Source: Varroa destructor (taxonomy: Eukaryota > Arthropoda > Arachnida > Mesostigmata > Varroidae). Taken from it: 64,000 nucleotides of DNA. The stretch's first letter is position 1. Each line of letters begins with the position of its first letter. Under the pieces are notes generated by a model that worked only from the letters and a program-made list of their open reading frames with translations, was not told where the DNA came from and did no database searches. A program made the position numbers and the translations under genes. Below, one piece after another: positions 62,360-64,000 of the stretch. The stretch spans positions 46,254,960-46,318,959 of the forward strand of contig NW_019211455.1 in NCBI RefSeq assembly GCF_002443255.2. Direction: 5' to 3'.

Positions 62360-64000
62360 ATGTTAATTATTGTGAGCCATACATTAATACAGAGTCTTCT
62401 AGACATATTTTCTATGCAGGAGCTCATCTGGACCCGCCATAATTATTGATGTGCATTCAGATATCCAAACTGCCTGAATCGATTCTTCAATTCAGTATGA
62501 GGAAACTACTACGTACCGTTTCGAATCCTTGTACACTTGTACAACGATTTTCACGACATTCCCGTATGCGCTAGCGGCAAAGTTTAGCTAAAGAAGGTAA
62601 CACATGCGCTGCTACGTGCACTAGCACAAAAATGGCGTAAAACTCCAGAGGCTTCATACGGAAATCGCTCGAATCTCGGTTGCATACATGGAGTAAAGCT
62701 CAAATAAACAAATGATTCAAGCGTTTCCCTCGTTCTGAAAGGCCTGAGGCAGCAGTGACGAAAACATGAACATTGAATGACTTATGCCGTCGAATCGAAG
62801 AGATATGGCGCCTTAATTTAATTATGTCGGACTGTTATGACCAAGAATTTAGAACGCTTGCGGCAAAATTACGACCGAATGAGCTGAATATCCAGTCTGT
62901 GAGGAGTTTGTATCAAAGGATGTGTTTTCCCACTCTCAGAGGAGCCAAAAAGCTTGAACACGGCGTTGTGGGCAATTAGATGTAAAGTGACGACTATGAC
63001 TAGCAGTACAAGAAGTAATCTTCCCAGAAGCGGTTCAAAAACAAACCCCAATCAAAGTAGAATCATTCGATACAGGTCCGAAAGCAAGGTACCCTTGCGG
63101 TGTTCTTCGACCGTCGAGTAATTTTTCATCATGAGCTCATACAGTTCAGCTCCACGGTCACCAAGAACTACTACAGAAAAAAGTTTCAAAAAAATTGTAC
63201 GAGCCTGGCCAAAAGATTGGAACCGCCCTACAACAGGCCCCGGACAACTGGACCAAGTAAATGAACCACTTGAGTGTCTGTTTCGTAGGAGATCTTTGGT
63301 AGCATTTTTACATTTTGCAAATTATTTTTGAACAATTTTTACATCGATATCGTCGTTGCTGTGTTTTGGCTTTGACGAAATGCGCCGTAGAGAAGGTGTC
63401 GAAAATGCACATCCTTCTATCTAGATTTTTTAACTGTGAGAAGATCTTTCAAGTTAAAATGGCACTCACAACACAATATAACACTGATATATAAATACAA
63501 ACGCTTTCAGACGGTACAAAAATAAACAGCAAGTTTTTAAAAAAAAGGCGGGAGCTTTTTCCAACCTAATCCATTACAAAAACCATTGATATATATGAGT
63601 ATATATGGGTAGAAACACATTCACGAAATATACTAGGTTCGGCATAATATGATTGTTCGGTAATGCGAGTACTGAAAACGAAATTATAACCATCCACTTA
63701 TACCTTAACAATGCCTTACAATAAGCCTATAACAAATTGACCATACATGTCGAAAGAGACCTAGAACGCTCGGGAACGAGATAGACTACTAGGATGCCGA
63801 CAGCCATAGTTAAGATCCTGATTTTTTCGGTTAAATACAAATCTATAGAAAAAAGAACTTATGGACACGGTCACATATTCAGTCAGCTCACTTTCGTGTT
63901 CCTCCGGTCTAGTCAGCGACGCCATTATGCTTTAGCGTAACTTCTTAGAGGTCCCCGATGAAAAGACGGTTGTCCGCACCTACGAAAGATATTCTTCAGG
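62360..64000. other. Intergenic DNA with two unassigned short plus-strand frames
   Basis: A frame at 62773-62979 (68 codons, only a TTG start, beginning LNDLCRRIEEIW) and one at 63131-63331 (66 codons, ATG with A at -3, beginning MSSYSSAPRSPRTTTEKSFK) read like protein and lie close together. Neither has a recognised domain or clear splice sites. They could be exons of one gene or chance frames. Confidence 0.25.

Overview
The window looks like nuclear DNA of an invertebrate animal, most likely an arthropod. It is AT-rich and gene-poor, has GT-AG introns, and is full of AT microsatellites and decayed repeats. The three recognisable genes are conserved eukaryotic housekeeping genes. No bacterial operons, rRNA, tRNA cluster, CRISPR array or intact viral genome is visible. 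I cannot name the species; a mite-like chelicerate is possible, but this is a guess.

Layout. 1-7206: no gene I can identify, one weak minus-strand exon candidate (6393-6465) and a 25-N assembly gap (6992-7016). 7207-7737 (+): the last two exons of an AP-1 gamma-adaptin gene, encoding the carboxy half of the ear domain; the rest of the gene was not found upstream. 11046-12443 (-): an intronless TRMT5/Trm5 tRNA (m1G37) methyltransferase. 12701-14755 (-): a two-exon CCDC12/Cwf18 spliceosome-protein gene directly upstream of TRMT5 on the same strand, 257 bp between coding regions. 14756-28260: long intergenic DNA with microsatellites, short tandem duplications, a SINE-like element and LTR-like fragments. 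28261-29861: the most striking structure, a foldback element with ~115-130 nt arms followed by a 735-bp scrambled mosaic array. 30275-30772 (-): a basic 165-codon ORF of unknown function. 40073-40999 (-): a 308-codon ORF for a disordered protein with an acidic tract, its stop codon abutting a 35-bp minisatellite. 49204-49331 (+): an orphan internal exon with strong splice sites. The remainder to 64000 holds microsatellites, SINE-like fragments and hairpins.

The genes do not form one pathway. CCDC12 acts in pre-mRNA splicing in the nucleus, TRMT5 modifies tRNA position 37, and AP-1 gamma sorts clathrin cargo at the trans-Golgi/endosome. The candidates for undescribed biology are the two unidentified ORFs, the foldback element plus mosaic array, and two hairpins that pair better as minus-strand RNA than as plus-strand RNA.
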